A DNA stretch of 64,000 nucleotides from Amaurobius ferox (GCA_951213105.1 OX578146.1:48577275-48641274); one strand, 5' to 3'. Positions 10,770 through 24,774 are shown, counted from the first letter of the stretch. Notes: generated from the letters alone by a model not told the origin. Made by a program: numbers and translations.

Positions 10770-13700
10770 GTTATATATGTTATTGATAAAAAAAGGTAAA
10801 GCTTTATTACAATATGACAGTTATTTTACTGTTTTTACTAAAGCATGTAAAGCACCAATAAGACAAGACTGTCTGATGCCCCTTTGAAATTATATTGAAA
10901 TATATGTATTATGTCAGACATATGGCCTTGTTCTGAAAAATATTTTTAAGAGGAATGTGGCTTTCAGTAAGCTATTAATAAAACATCTGTGTACAGGATA
11001 TCAAGAAAAATCATGGACGAGGCTAATAATTCGAGAAGTATTAGGATTATCATGTATCTTTTTACGCCGATGTATAGGAAACCCCTATGATGCTATACAA
11101 TGAGACAACATTAAGGGGCTGACTCCTTTTTTTAGGGGGTCAGGGTGCTAACTCACTTTCTGTTAGAAATAGGGGAAAAATTCAATTACAAAGTTGTAGA
11201 ACATAGCCAAAATTAGTAATAAGCATTTTTGTCTAACACCAAAAGATGGAAAGAAAACCAGTGTATGTAATCTAACTCATCCCCCAAAACAACAGAATAT
11301 TTAGATAATACTGCAATATAAAATTGACTTCATTATACACAAAATTTAAAATGTTCACTTTCAGCAACAATGTATACTTGTACACATATAATAACAGGGA
11401 TCGCATTCTACCTAAAATTCCTATTAATTTGAAGCTTCCCTAAATTCCTAAAATGAACCTAAAATTTATTATTCACCCTAAAATTTTGTAATGTTTTGCT
11501 GCGGAGTCAAATTTACTCTCCTATCACCCGAATCCATTCCATTCGTACAGCAATTGATGTTAAAAAAGTCTTCAGAAAATAAAACGTTGTTCAAAATAGC
11601 ACTCATCTTTTACAAAGACGACAAAAGTGTTATCACGACAAAATCGCCGATTCTCAATGGTTAAATCCTCTCCGTCCGTGGATGGTTTTGGTGAAATACA
11701 ATCGCAAGATGAATGGCGACCCACGTGATCATTTACAGACCGGAGTTTGGGGGAGATTCTTTGGTTTGTGGGAATCTCCATAGGATATCTTAGGAATCTC
11801 CAGTGTAAGCTGACAAACCTAGAAACCTTTAACCTCTCAAAGAAATAAAGTAGAAAAAGACAGGTTCGATTGTTGAATAGTGTGCTTCCTCATATTTACT
11901 AGATAAATCACAAAGTTTCTCTTTCTTTGCAAAGTTAAAATTTTGCTCAACTATTCTTTGTTTGGAATCAATTTAGTGCAAAAATTTTGAAGAAATTTTG
12001 GTCTAAATCCAATAATACAAATATAGTTAGTCGGATTATGATTCTCTTACGCCCCTCATTATGTAATATTTGATCAACATCATGTTAAAACAGGAGAGTA
12101 GAGGAGGAATTTTTGTCTGCTGTTGGCAACCTCTCTATAGGATATCTCTTCAAAAGGATGCATTGCATAGGGGCCCGGACCACGTAGCAGTTTATGAAGA
12201 AAAGCAATGGATAAAATAAAATACGGCATAGTAGGGAGGTCCCGCAATTCGATCGCCAAGCTCCCCATAAAAAATAAATTAAAAACAATGAAAGGACAGA
12301 AATGTGAAGAATGTTAAATAAACACATTCCCGCTTCCAACAGATAAAACTTTTAAATAGTTTTCATTTCTTTTTAAACTTAAAATTTTGTCAAATTATTC
12401 CATGTTTAGTATACATCTGGGATGAAAAGTACTAAAGATTTGAACTCTCTAAGCATTTTTGCTCAAAAACCAATATTTAAAAATATAGTTTTCTGGACAG
12501 AGTTCTTTTGAGCCGCAGGAACTTGTGTATGTGTTTTTGTTGATTTTATCAAAACAGAGGGTGATCGAAGGGAAATAGCTGTGTCTAGATTAACGTGTTG
12601 CAGTAGCTGTAATGAAATATAGGATAACTTATTTCCCTCATATTATTTAATTATGCTAGTGAGATATCTAATCTGCTAGCGAGATATAATTTTAAAAATT
12701 ATTAAAACTAGAAATTTTATTTTCAATTGGAAGTAAAATGCAATTTGAATTACCCATAAATTAAATTATTGAAAATAAAATACAGTGAAGCCTGAGAAAT
12801 AGAATCTACTTAAAACTGAAAATTTTTAAGCTCAAGAAATTCAGCATTTGAATTGGCACTTTAACATTGCTTTACTAGCTAACATATATAAACAAAAGAT
12901 ATTTAGCCAAACAGTAAACTCTTCATTAAAAAGACAAATTATTAAAGGTATCAACTGGTTTTGGAGAACAAAAACAGCCTACTTTTTCAGGATATAAAGA
13001 CAGCTACCACACTAATAAAGGTAAGCAGGTGTCTGTAAACAACACAGACACCTGCTTATCTTTGTTGCAGCTGAATTCTAAAACACAAATTAAGCATTTT
13101 AAACATGTTTGTGTCTATCTGTGCAATGTATGTATCCACTCTAAAACTACCTAACAAAATATCATGAAATTTGGTAAAATCACTTGTGTTACTCTGGTGC
13201 TGATTAAATAAATGTTAGCATATAATAGAGAAATGACTCTTTTTATTTTTTATTTTTTTCAAATGGGCTGCAAAAATCAATATAAACTAAATACAAGAAT
13301 AAATAATAAATGGATTAATTGAATGCCTGTTTTAGACAATTTTTATGTGTCATATGCTACCCACATCATATTTTTCTTCTACAAGTACGACTGAGGTCAA
13401 ATATCAAGTGAATATGTACCGTTATAACATAAAACTAAAGACCTGTTTACAAATAATTTAGAGAAATGTAACTACACATAATTATTTAATAAATGATGAG
13501 CAATATATTTTTTTTCACAATTGAACTGACTCAGTTTTTAAATATTTAATAGCCAATTTAATATGGTACAAGAAGATAAAAATTTTTAGTATATTATTTG
13601 ACTCTGCTCCCTGTTTGTTACATTTACCAACACCTGTTTCCAATGTGTACACATCAAATTCCAATATCAATAGACAATGTTGCCAGCAGATTTGACCAAT

Positions 13701-14239
13701 ATTTTTCATTTTCAATTTCTACTATACATGTCCATGAAATATCGTAGTATGTACTTTAATTAAAATGCATTTTTAACAATGTAAACTGCTTGTTCCTCTG
13801 CAATGATTTAAAAAAAAAAAATCTTGTAAAGTTAATTTTTTTTATCTAGTAACTCATGTAAAAAATGATTGTTAATCAACAGCAATTATTATCCTAATTT
13901 CTTCTTACTGTCTCATACAATTGCATAGAAAAGTATTTATTTCCTAAAAAAATTTCGAATTCGAGATTTTGATAAATAAACACATTTTAAGAACTGAACT
14001 CATTTTGAACCCTTTTAGAAAGATGTCTGTGTGTGAGGTATGGATACAATAATTAAAAAACAAATGTACATATTGTTATGAAATATTGTCTAAATACGTC
14101 ATATGAAGAACTAGAACTAGATAAAATTTTTAGTGATTTGCGTGATTAAAACTTCAAGAACTATAGGTAGGCAGATCAGAGGAAATCTTTCATATTATAT
14201 GCAACCTTTTTTTGATAATGACTGTGAGACAAGTAGAAT
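10767..14239. other. AT-rich non-coding stretch
   Basis: No gene recognised on either strand. The only clear structure is the hairpin at 13018-13062. Apparent ORFs of 60-84 residues (11572-11781, 12080-12339, 13515-13715) lack domains or gene-like composition. Confidence 0.5.
13018..13062. repeat. Near-perfect short hairpin
   Basis: Arm 13018-13036 and arm 13044-13062 are 19-bp inverted repeats with one mismatch (core taagcaggtgtctgt), around the 7-base loop aaacaac. The stem is too short for a typical animal pre-miRNA. No flanking tract suggests a gene end. Confidence 0.85.
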
Positions 14240-14292
14240 TAAATACTATTAAATATGTACACTACGGTCATGTACATATTTAATAGTATTTA
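14240..14292. repeat. Perfect 22-bp inverted repeat
   Basis: Arms 14240-14261 and 14271-14292 (core tactattaaatatgtaca) are perfect reverse complements separated by ctacggtca. It lies just upstream of the Tc1 relic and could be a foldback insertion or part of its terminus. Confidence 0.88.
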
Positions 14293-14559
14293 GTTCGATG
14301 TTGGGTAGTGTCACTACCCGACATAGAAAATGCAACATCATGAAGCTTTGGCCATATAATTATGCAAATTGCGAAACAAATGCAGCTGGTCGATGTATGC
14401 AATTCAAGTATGTCATCTGATTAGAGTGTGGGTAACGGTGGATGAGCCAACAGTTGTTACTGTCTATCGCCTAAGGAAACCTGTTTTCAGCGCTGTTTTT
14501 CATTTCAAGACACGTATTGTTGAAGAGATGCTTGGCCGATGATGCCAAAATCTATTTCT

Positions 14560-15545
14560 GCATTTTGACGATCATGCGAGGGGATTTACTTTAGGCCTAC
14601 ATATGGTTGGGAGGTCATACCGGTGTATCGTCGTTGAAACACACATAGATGCGTCCACTGTGCAAAGGATTTGGAGCCGATGGATTGAAGAAGGGCATGT
14701 GAATCATCGCAGTGGTACAGATCTATTCAGACGTACGTCAGCATGCATTGATCAACACATTTGAAGGCATGCGTTGGCAGCACCACAAATGCCGATTATC
14801 GACATTCTGCAGAATTTGCAGGGTATAGTGGATGTTCCAATATCAGTGAGAACAATTTCTCAATGATTGGCTGAAAGCGGCTTACACTCAAACCATCCTT
14901 TACAAAGACTGCCATTGATGACAAGACACTGACAGAGAGATTACAATAGTGTCAAGCCTGAGCCTCTTGGACGACTGAATGGGACAGGGTAGTGTTCAGT
15001 AATGAGTCGCAGTTCTGTTTATCGAATGATAGTCACTGTGCGAAAGTCTAGAGGTGATGTGGAAACAGATCCAATCCTGCTGCAACTGTTGAATGCCATA
15101 CTGCTCGACAATGCAGCATCATGGTTTTGGGTGTCATCGTCTTTGATAGCCAGTCACCTCTGGTTCGCATCAGAGGCACAATGATGAAATGACTATATGT
15201 GCATGAGGTGCTGTATCCGGTTGCACTGCCTTACTTTCAGCGGTTGCAAAATGCTGTTTTCTGGCAAGATAAAGTGCGACTTCACATGGCAGCCATCAGC
15301 AGACAAGCCTTGCAAAGTATCTAGGTGCTCCCCTGGTCTCCACTGTCACCATATCTCTCACCTATCGAGCATGTATGGGATGCGATTGGCCGTCGTTTGA
15401 CTACCCTTCCCCTGCCTTAAACCGAGGATGACCCATGGAAGATAGTTGAAGGCATATGGTCATCCATCCCTCAGGAAACTATCCGCATGTTCATTGCATA
15501 TCTTTCTCGAAAGGTTGCTGCTTCTATCGCCATAAGAGGTGGTCC
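14560..15545 (+). pseudogene. Tc1-like transposase relic
   Basis: Broken plus-strand translation gives Tc1-family blocks in order: an N-terminal DNA-binding stretch (TVQRIWSRWIEEGHV, RTISQ then LAESGL), FSNESQFC near 15000 where the first catalytic Asp of FSDES is replaced by Asn, WQDKVRLHMA near 15275 (Asp kept), and SPYLSPIEHVWDAIGRRL near 15350 with the catalytic Glu. Several stops and frameshifts separate them. I could not define clear terminal inverted repeats, although gggtagt motifs occur near 14309 and 15744. No intact protein is possible. Confidence 0.75.
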
Positions 15546-15720
15546 TACTGCCTACTGATCACCTTGTCTATACCATTACTGTATTGCATTATCCTTCTGG
15601 AATTAACATCCCTTATTTATATATGCCATCTCTGTCTGTGTATCCTTTATCATCACACGCTATTCGTTCTTTTATGGTGTAGCGTTTTTTGTGTCGTGTA
15701 GTGTATGTATGAGAAAGTAG

Positions 15721-17337
15721 AGTGGAGACTCACACTCCAGATATTGGGTAGTAATTTATCAACAGATACTGAGCATTAAAAAGCACTACAATGCAGATAC
15801 TTTATGTGGGTACAACTAGTATAGAGAAAAAGAATTACTCTGTGGAAGTGATATACATATATTTAATTACATGTGATAGAATATATACTTGGTAACAGAA
15901 ACAACCCAGAATGCTGCAAATATAATTTCTGGACCCAACAAGAAGCATTTTAAACATTCAAACATTTCATATAAACATTAATTTTTCAAACACACAAATA
16001 TATTTCAATATGATTAATAGAGCTAGGATTTTGATGATTCTTATCTTTTTAGCACCAGTGAAATGTTGCTAAAGTAGATATAAATGTGCATTTTAACACC
16101 CTTATTTCAGTCTATTTAAAGCATGTTTGATAATTTTTTGTCATTGTTTTGCATATTATGGCATTTTTAATTATAAAAGGACATTTTTAGGTGTTAACAT
16201 GCTTGAAGGTGGTTTAGGGTAAATTTTTAGGTGTAACATATCAGGACCATCCAACTGGTGATCTGTGATGCAACTTTTTGCAGTCTTCCAACCAACCCAG
16301 TATACTGTAAAAATATTTTTAGTAAACTTTTGAAACTTTTAACTTTTAATTCTTTCAAAATGACAACTTTTGATACTAACAACAATATAACACTTAATCC
16401 TAACAAAATGACGCTTATGCTAATAAAATACAAATTTTTACATTCATATTATTTCCTATGGTTTGTATAATTTTTGAAAAAAAATAGTAAATACTAAGCA
16501 ATTTTGAAGGAATATTTTCATCTTAGAGGATACATCTTTCTGCTATCACAGAGCCAACCACTGACATAACTCGCTTGAGTATGACTACCAAGGCTAGCTA
16601 AAAAAAGAGGATGATCAAAAAGTTTAGAAGCCCAAGTGATGCAGGCTGGTGGATGGGAGGGAATCCTATACATAACTTTATACACTCCATTATTGGATGG
16701 ACTCAACGCTTGGTGAGCATGTAAAATTTCAAGCACAAAGAAAAAAAAATAATTGAATAATTTTAAAACAAAAACTGAATGAAAGAAAAAACAGATCAAA
16801 GAATTGTGCCAAGATCTAAATCAGCATACCTAAAACTAATTTTAAAAATTATAGAAATAATAACCTATATAACCAACATGAATTAAAAATAAATATTTAA
16901 ACAAATAGACCATGAATCAAATATTTATTATGGCCATGGTCAAAACGACCCACTGATTCTATTAGGAATAATCAACAAATTTACAAGTTTTTACCAGTCA
17001 TGGGTGTTTTGTAGAAAACTGGAGGTTTCGTCCCTTTAAAGAAATGATTCAAATAAATGCAGAATTTTACTCTAGAATAGGAACAGTCAACAAATTAAAT
17101 TAGATAATTTTGGGTTCATTCTTGTGAGGTCCTATTAATTCTTTTATAATGAATTTTAGCTTGACACAGAAAAAATAAAATATATCAATAAATAAAGGTG
17201 TATTTTGAAGGAAAAATTATTATTTAATAAGGTTTTGGAGTTGTTTGGGGTCATATGAACTTCTTATAAGATATTTTTCATCCATATTTAGATCATTAAA
17301 ATCCTAACCCTAGTAATTAGAGAAGTAAGTAAAACCT
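15721..17337. other. AT-rich non-coding stretch
   Basis: No gene or clear repeat structure recognised; it lies downstream of the first zinc-finger exon on the minus strand. Confidence 0.45.
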
Positions 17338-17733
<396 letters not shown>

Positions 17734-18104
17734 TTACATACAAAAGATCTCATTGTTTATAATAATTTTGCAATTAAAAAAAAAACACTAGACAATTGTT
17801 TTAGGCTGTTTTTACCACTAAACCCTTTAGGCCTAGAGGCAAAATTCTTAGTGGATGCCACATTTTGGATAATTAATATTGGAAATATTGTCATAAATAT
17901 GAGAATTTTATAATAAAAATGCATTAATGCAACCATAACAAGGTAATTTAATAGCTGTGGTAAAATACAACAAAAACACTTCTAAGACAGTCTTGTGTGC
18001 CTAACCAATGAAACAGCATGTTTTAACAGTAAAATAGAATTGGTTAAACACTACTCCAAGATACTAGATGTCTATTTATAAAAAATTATATATATATATA
18101 TATA

Positions 18105-18765
18105 CGAGGATAGATAAAAAAAAAAGGTTACAAGCAGCAGCATTTGAAAAGTAATTACTGTGGAGGGAATATTTTTTGCCAGAGTGGAGACTGATGGCGG
18201 TAGTTGTCTTACAACTGTTGTGCGGGTAGGTAGTGTATGTTTGTAGACGTGTCAGAGCGATTGAAATGGCAAGACGTTTAGAAAAGTGGTCTCGCTTGGA
18301 GTTGTGAGCCGTGATTCGTTTCTTATGGGCATAGAATATGGGCATGTTGAGTGATGGTGTCATCCTCCTGCATGACAATGCCAGGCCCCATACTGCTCGC
18401 CAAACTCAAGAATTGCTACAAAAGTTCAACTGGGAAGTCTGGAGCCACTCCTCATAGAGCCCAGATTTGTCACACAGTGACTATTTCCTTTTTCAGAATT
18501 GAAGGAACACTTATCTGGAACAAGGTTCTCTTTAGACAGTGATGTGAAAACAGCTGCCAGGAACTGGCTCAATGGACAGGTGATTTCTACCAAGCCGGGT
18601 TAAATAAGTTGGTCGTGCGTTCAGATAAATGCCTAAATACATTTGATAATTGTGTGGGAAAATGAACGCCAAGTATGCCTCTTAATTCCATTTTGTATTT
18701 TCTGTCTATTGTTAATAAATAATTTTTTATTACCCTTGTAACCTTTTTTTTGGGACCCATCCTCG
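18105..18765 (+). mobile_element. Internally deleted mariner
   Basis: Flanked by TA. TIRs of about 30 bp begin cgaggatagataaaaa on the left and, reverse-complemented, cgaggatgggtcccaaaa on the right; both inner ends read ggttaca. The plus-strand frame keeps a mariner N-terminus (MARRLEKWSRLEL near 18265). It then jumps to the C-terminal third: ILLHDNARPHTARQTQELL near 18365, an in-frame stop, then SPDLSHSDYFLF near 18460. Everything between is deleted, so it is non-autonomous. Confidence 0.87.
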
Positions 18766-19293
18766 TATATATATATATAAATAATTAAAATAGGATGTTA
18801 CTACAGAAATTCATAAACAACTTGACAGAAAACAAAATTACCAATATACAACATGCGCATAATGCAGCAGACATGTACATTTATACAGGGCCGATCCTAG
18901 GGTGTCGGCCGCCCGCGTGCAAAGACCTAATGTGCCGCCCCTCTAGAGAATTTTTCATATTTTGACTAATACTTAACGTTGACGTTATAAATTCATCTAC
19001 CTGTATAAGAGTAAAACGTAAAACATTAATAAAAATGCAAATAAAATTTGAAGTGCAAAACTTTATTTTTGGGCCAGCTAATAGGTTATAATAGCGACAA
19101 AATACTTTAACAAAATAATAAACAAACAAAAATATTACCTTTGAAATAAAAATAGACATTTTATAATTAGAAATGCAAAACAACAGTATTTACTCAGAAA
19201 ATATAATCTAATAAAAAAAAGTACTAAAGCATACATCTCGTGAAACGAAAAGTATATAAATCAGTCATTCTACAAAGACTACCTAATAATTAA

Positions 19294-21083
19294 CTACAAA
19301 ATAACTTTTCTGGCTTTCTGAGAAGCAAATTTGTCAATAATTTCGGTGAAATCAATTTTTTCAGAGATTTCGGATTCAATAGAGATGATGCCTAAATCTG
19401 AAAGCCTTTCTTGTGTCATATTATTTCTCAAGTAATTTTTAATAATTTTTTATTTACTGAAACTTCTTTCACCTGAAGCCACAGAAACAGGTAAGGTTAA
19501 AAAATTCTTATTGCTAGTGCAAAATTTGGAAAACAGGGAATGAGATCATCTTTGACTATAATTCCTAATATCTCAGTTGGCTGTTTTTTACCTGGAAAAA
19601 TATCTTTGAATGAAGTTATTTCATTAAAGAGTTGTATACCGTCTATATCTTTCACAATACTTCCTTCCTCCTGTACCTGTAACTTAATATCTAAGTCCAT
19701 GCAGGCTTTCATGAGATCATCATTAGAAATGTTGTGAAACTCATACAGAAAGCAGAATATTGAATGGTACTCAGATAATAAGGTAAATCTTTCATTTACC
19801 GAAGAGATCGCGTGATCAAGAATTGCAAAATAGAAAGCAGTCTTGAATTGCTGGAAGGGATTTGAAACTGGTTCATCACTGCCCTCGTAATCAAATAAAC
19901 GGACCTTTTTCCTGAGCTTCGACGTGGGAAATTCGGGATCAATACCTAAATCTCTAGCAAGTGTTGTTGCTGAATCGACAAATATTTTAAAATTATCGTC
20001 AGATCTTTGGGAAACTAAATATTTTTTAAGATTATCTAAGCCTTCAATGCATTCCGTGATGTTTAATTTAAGATTTTGAAGCATTTTACTCAATACATCA
20101 ATTCTTGATAATAAATCATTCCAAATTAAAATTAAACACAAAAATTTAAATGTTTCAAGACTTTTAATTATTGATTCAGCCCCCATTTTTGTTTTTGTGT
20201 CTCTGGTGGTATCTTCAATTAAGGTATTTAATGCGGTATGGTAAGGTATTCAATTAAGGTATTTAATGCGGTATCTATGATACAACTTCGTACTAGTTCC
20301 TCTGAATGCCAAATTTTGACTGGCTAAAAATTGTACTACAGCAATCATTCTTTCAATGATGGCGGGTTATCGCTTTTCTTTGGTTTTTTAGGTCTTGTTT
20401 TAGAGGTCTAATAGCACTGATACGACTTTCCCACCTTATTTCACTTAATGGTTTTAAAGTTAGACTTTTCACATGTTCTTTAGTAAATCCCATCGATATG
20501 GGGACGCAGAAAAGTAATTATATACCTCTTGTACCATATAAAAAAAACAAGAAATTTCACCACTGGAGCTGGCAGCGCCATTAACGACAAGATTTAATGT
20601 ATGAGCCGCACACGGCACGTATAATGCTCTAGGATTGATATCGAGAATTCGTTTCTGAAGCCCTATAATTTTCCCCTTCATGTTCGATCCATTGTCATAG
20701 CCCTGACCCCGTATATCTTTAACTTCGAGCTGCAGACTAGGTAATAGCTTCTCTAATAGAAAATTTCACAGACTTTCTTCAGTGATATTAGTTACTGGAA
20801 AAAATCCTAGAAAAAATTCTAAAATATCTATCTTACCATCAGTAGTGTTCACACATCTAATTACAAACATTATTTGTTCTGTGTAGCTAATATCTGGTGT
20901 AGAGGCGAGAATTATAGTGTAATATTTGGCTTTTTTGACAATGCGCGTTATCTCATTACGAATAGATTCGGCTAAAATATTAATTATTTCATTTTGAAAA
21001 TGCTGCCGTAAGTAGTGTGGAATACGTGTTTTGTTAACTTTATATACTGACATTATTAAGGTGTTCTGAAATAACTGGATCAA
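19294..21083 (-). pseudogene. hAT transposase pseudogene (DUF4371/ZMYM1-like type)
   Basis: Minus-strand fragments in order: 21083-20766 (KAKYYTIILASTPDISYTEQ, the first catalytic Asp region), 20681-20469 (MKGKIIGLQKRI, PRALYVPCAAHTLNLVVNG), 20186-19497 (middle helical region with YEFHNISNDDLM), and 19500-19294 (PVSVASGERSFSK, then one TAA, then KIIKNYLRNNMTQERLS and SEKIDFTEIIDKFASQKA). The last is the hAT dimerisation domain. Gaps between fragments hold frameshifts and a ~100-bp duplicated segment. The family is usually annotated as zinc finger MYM-type 1-like because of one vertebrate host-derived member. It is non-functional as read. Confidence 0.85.
20275..20378. repeat. Internal direct duplication within the hAT element
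   Basis: About 104 bp starting ctatgatacaacttcgtac and ending ggcgggttatcgctttt is repeated at 21126-21229 in the same orientation with only a few differences. Next to this copy a second small duplication exists (aattaaggtatttaatgcgg at about 20218 and 20252). Both interrupt the transposase frame. Confidence 0.85.
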
Positions 21084-22571
21084 ATTTGGCCGACATCTCC
21101 ACTGCCTTTAAAAATTACCATTATCTCTATGATACAACTTCGTACTAGTTCCTCTGAATGCCAAATTTTGACTGGCTAAAAATTGTACTACAGCAATCAC
21201 TCTTTCATTGATGGCGGGTTATCGCTTTTTCTCTCGATTGTAAACATTTTGTTGTTCCGCGTCAATAATACAATTTTTTTCCAGCCTCGTCTTTATTTCA
21301 CACCACGATCTTATAGAGTTTGTTTTAGAGTATTTTCATGCATATTAAGGTAATCCAAACAATGACGACAATCAGAAAAGTCAGTACTTACAAGTTGTGT
21401 TGAACTATCTTTACCAAACAATTTACATGCAAAACAAAAAATACTATTTAGTTTTATGGAATATCAGAGCCAAGCGCGATTTATTTTCTCGCCGTTCACT
21501 AAAGTTTTGTTATAATATGAACAGCTAAATTTTCTGCCACTCTCATCGACCGAAAATTTAAAATTTGCTACTTGTTTGGGACCATGTTCTACCAATAAAT
21601 CAATATTTTTTTCGTTAAAATGTTAGGCCAAGAATATTACGTTACCTTCATTTTACTCTTGATAGTAATGCCCAAAAACTAGATAAATTGAAACCCATTT
21701 TAGATACATTAATTTCAAAATTTAAATCTGTATACACTCCTGATAACTGATTTAAATCTATATACACTCCTGATTAACTGATAACTATTTTATTCAAGGT
21801 AAGTCATCATTTTTAATACGCTAAAATTTTTAATATTTTGATAAAAGAAAATTTGAAAGAAAAATATACATCAGATAGAAAATAAGAATTTCCTTTATTC
21901 CTGAAAATAGTAGAATGATGTGTTGAACGGGTGATTTTTAGTGAATTTTTTTCGAGAGTTAGGCTTAGCGCAATAAAATTGCCGTCTCCTGGGAACAGTT
22001 CGAAGAAGAAGCGCTCCGCCCTTTGGGCCGCCGCAGTTCCGGAATGCCGCCGTCGCGAAAAGGTTAACTTTGCCGAAATAATTCAGTTCTAATCTACAAA
22101 GGAGACCGCTAAAATAAAGTTTCTTTTGACCATTGATCTGCGAGCCGCGTGCCAACCGTGGTATACATAAATAAGCTGCCGCACAGTGGAACGAAACATC
22201 CTTAGGCGTTTCAAAAATATGCCCCTTGGTTATTTGTTTAGATAGAAATTTAAAATTTGGTATCCTTTTCTATGCCGTATTGCCGGCTCTGTCACGAATT
22301 TTGCTATCAAATGAAGGATATGTGTAAAGAGTAGACATTAATGGACAATGGACCAACACACTGTGCACTAACATTCTATTTTTCTTAAACTATGGGACTT
22401 ATTTTGATTTTTCAATAACTATTTAAAATTCAGCATATTTATTCGACTTATTATAAGTTTTAAAAAGTTTTGCTTGATTGATAGAACTATATGCGGCCTG
22501 CGGCCGCCCCTGGTTTTGGCCGCCCGCGTGCGGTGCACGCGCTGCACACCTGCTAGGATCGGCCCTGCATT

Positions 22572-22603
<32 letters not shown>

Positions 22604-22774
22604 AAATTAAATTGATAAAAAAATGTATAATGAGTGTAAATATAGTGTATAAAGCCTAATGAGTGTAAATATAGTGCATAAAGCCTAGAGAAATATATGC
22701 ATATACAACATCAAACTGGGAGCTGAATAATAGTGTACATTGGCTTCAACCTTCACCAGTTAATGGATGATATA

Positions 22775-23545
22775 TACTCTATAACAAAAAAATCGAAGCA
22801 CCAAGAAGGAGTTGCTTGATTGTAATGAAATTTCGTATGCAAAGATATTTTGAGCGAACATGCAAATGTATAAAATTTGGTGTCCAATGAATAAATAGTG
22901 GGAGCTCCAGTGCATTGGAACTGCACATTCAGCAGGTGTATATAAGGAGTGATTCTGAATCTGTGGTCAAAATTTCTGTTGCATTTCGACTGCGGATATC
23001 TTACGTCTTTGGTAGTCATTTCTGGCACACTGACAGCACAGTGGTACGTAGACAACATTCTATGACCGGTTGTGTTACCACTCCTTTTGCGACACCCTGG
23101 ACTTACTTTTTAACAAGATAATAACTGGCTAGCATGTGTTGCTATGAATTGTCTCCAAGCTTGCCAAACACTTCCTTGGCCAACTAGGTCTCCTGATCTC
23201 TCTCCCATAGAGCACATTTGGGACGTTATGGGAAGACAATTGCAACCATCCCGGAATGTTGACGATTTAGCCCGACAGTTGGAGACAATTTGGCAAGACA
23301 TTCCGCAGGACACCATCCGTGAACTTTATCAGTCTATGCCACGCCGGGTGACATTTTACATCCAGGCCAGAGGTGGACCAACGCTCCAAAGGACTTGCTC
23401 CGTTTGTATAAGGTCAAACTCTAAATCATTAAATTGTTCTGAAATTTTAATCGTTTCTTTTTCTATGGATGTTCTTCACATCCACCAATTTTTATCATAA
23501 TCGGACAACTCCTTCTTGGTGCGTCAATTTTTTTGTTATAGAGTG
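22775..23545 (+). mobile_element. Internally deleted Tc1-like element
   Basis: Flanked by TA. Terminal repeats read tactctataacaaaaaaat on the left and, reverse-complemented, cactctataacaaaaaaat on the right; both continue into caccaagaaggagttg. Plus-strand frame 23144-23382 retains the Tc1 transposase C-terminus: PWPTRSPDLSPIEHIWDVMG with the catalytic Glu, and IPQDTIRELYQSMPRR. The N-terminal half and first two Asp residues are missing. Confidence 0.87.
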
Positions 23546-23838
23546 TATATATATATATACATATATATATATGTATATATATATATATCATTATTAAATA
23601 CGAAAGCAAATTATGAAGAAAAAGAATCAATGTTTACTGCAATTTCAATTTACAATAGACAAAGCAGCAACAAATAAAATATAAAATATCAAAGAAACAG
23701 ACATACTGGATACAAAAGTCATGGGGTTAAGGCAAAATAAGCACACCAAATCGATTATAATGAACAATTGGAAAATAACTATTTGCTTTGAGTTGTTATC
23801 AAGCCCAATTTCAAAATAAACAGCCCCAGGCAATTTAT

Positions 23839-23916
<78 letters not shown>

Positions 23917-24772
23917 CTTAATTAATAAATATAAGTTTAGGGAATAATTACATAGTATATGTGTTTTTATAAATACTTAAACTAAGCTGGCTGTAGCAAT
24001 CTGAAACGAAGAAAACAAGGTATCTAGCTATATGTTTAATAACTGAGACATTTATTTCATGAAAGTAGTAAAAAACTTAAAATATTAAATAATCAATATA
24101 CAAGACAGCAACTTGTATAATTGTACAAGTTATACCAAACAAATAGAGAATTTTGTTTGGCGCATGAATGTTTTACATAAACTTTTCTCCATAAACTTAA
24201 TATTAAATGACCTTTGACCTCAGAAATCTCAGTACATAGATCAAAGTGTAAAATTTTGGCTACATCATGGCCTAAAACATGATTAGTTGAAGCTATGTAT
24301 AAAATTTTATTTGAATTGGTTCAGTTTTAATATGTCAACAGAACTTTCACTCACAATTAGGTTTGAGTAGGTGTTAAGGAAGCTAGGAACTTGCTTCGCT
24401 TCAATAAGTGACATAGATGTAATTATCTTCTAATCTCAAAAGAACAAATAAAAATTATGCATGAATCCGATTGTCATCAGCAACAATAGCTGGCTGGTAA
24501 TTATCCATGCTTCTGATTTGATTCAGTTTGAGTAAAAGTTAGAGCTATGACTGAATATTAAAGTACAAGAATGCTGAATGAAATCTAGTAGTCTAGGTAT
24601 TTCTTAAAATACTAATCTTAAATATAATAACATGAATTGGTTAAAGGTTCAAGCCAATATATTTTTTAATTTTCTCTTGTTTGCTGCATCACAACTACAA
24701 AACTTTCATTTATAAAATTCAACCATCTTCAACTTTACATCATGATAAACAAATGTGTACAATATTTAAATA
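23546..24772. other. Microsatellite-rich non-coding stretch
   Basis: (TA)n at about 23546-23589, (AC)n at about 23840-23866 running into (TA)n to 23915, then AT-rich DNA without recognisable genes. Confidence 0.6.
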
Positions 24773-24774
24773 TA

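Larger units (their letters stand above)
18886..22567 (-). mobile_element. hAT superfamily transposon, 3.7 kb
   Basis: A perfect 8-bp target duplication, catttata, lies at 18878-18885 and 22568-22575. TIRs start cagggccgatcctag at both ends, followed by GC-rich subterminal DNA (ggccgcccgcgtgc) unlike the AT-rich surroundings. It encloses broken transposase frames on the minus strand. The 8-bp TSD and CAGGG terminus are hAT hallmarks. Confidence 0.92.

Noticed and set aside
11400..12340. Possible hAT element starting cagggatcgcattctacc
   Set aside because: No matching right terminus or 8-bp duplication could be found within several kb.
23645..23866. Small ORF with a CVCVCVCV N-terminus
   Set aside because: Produced by the (AC)n microsatellite; no domain.
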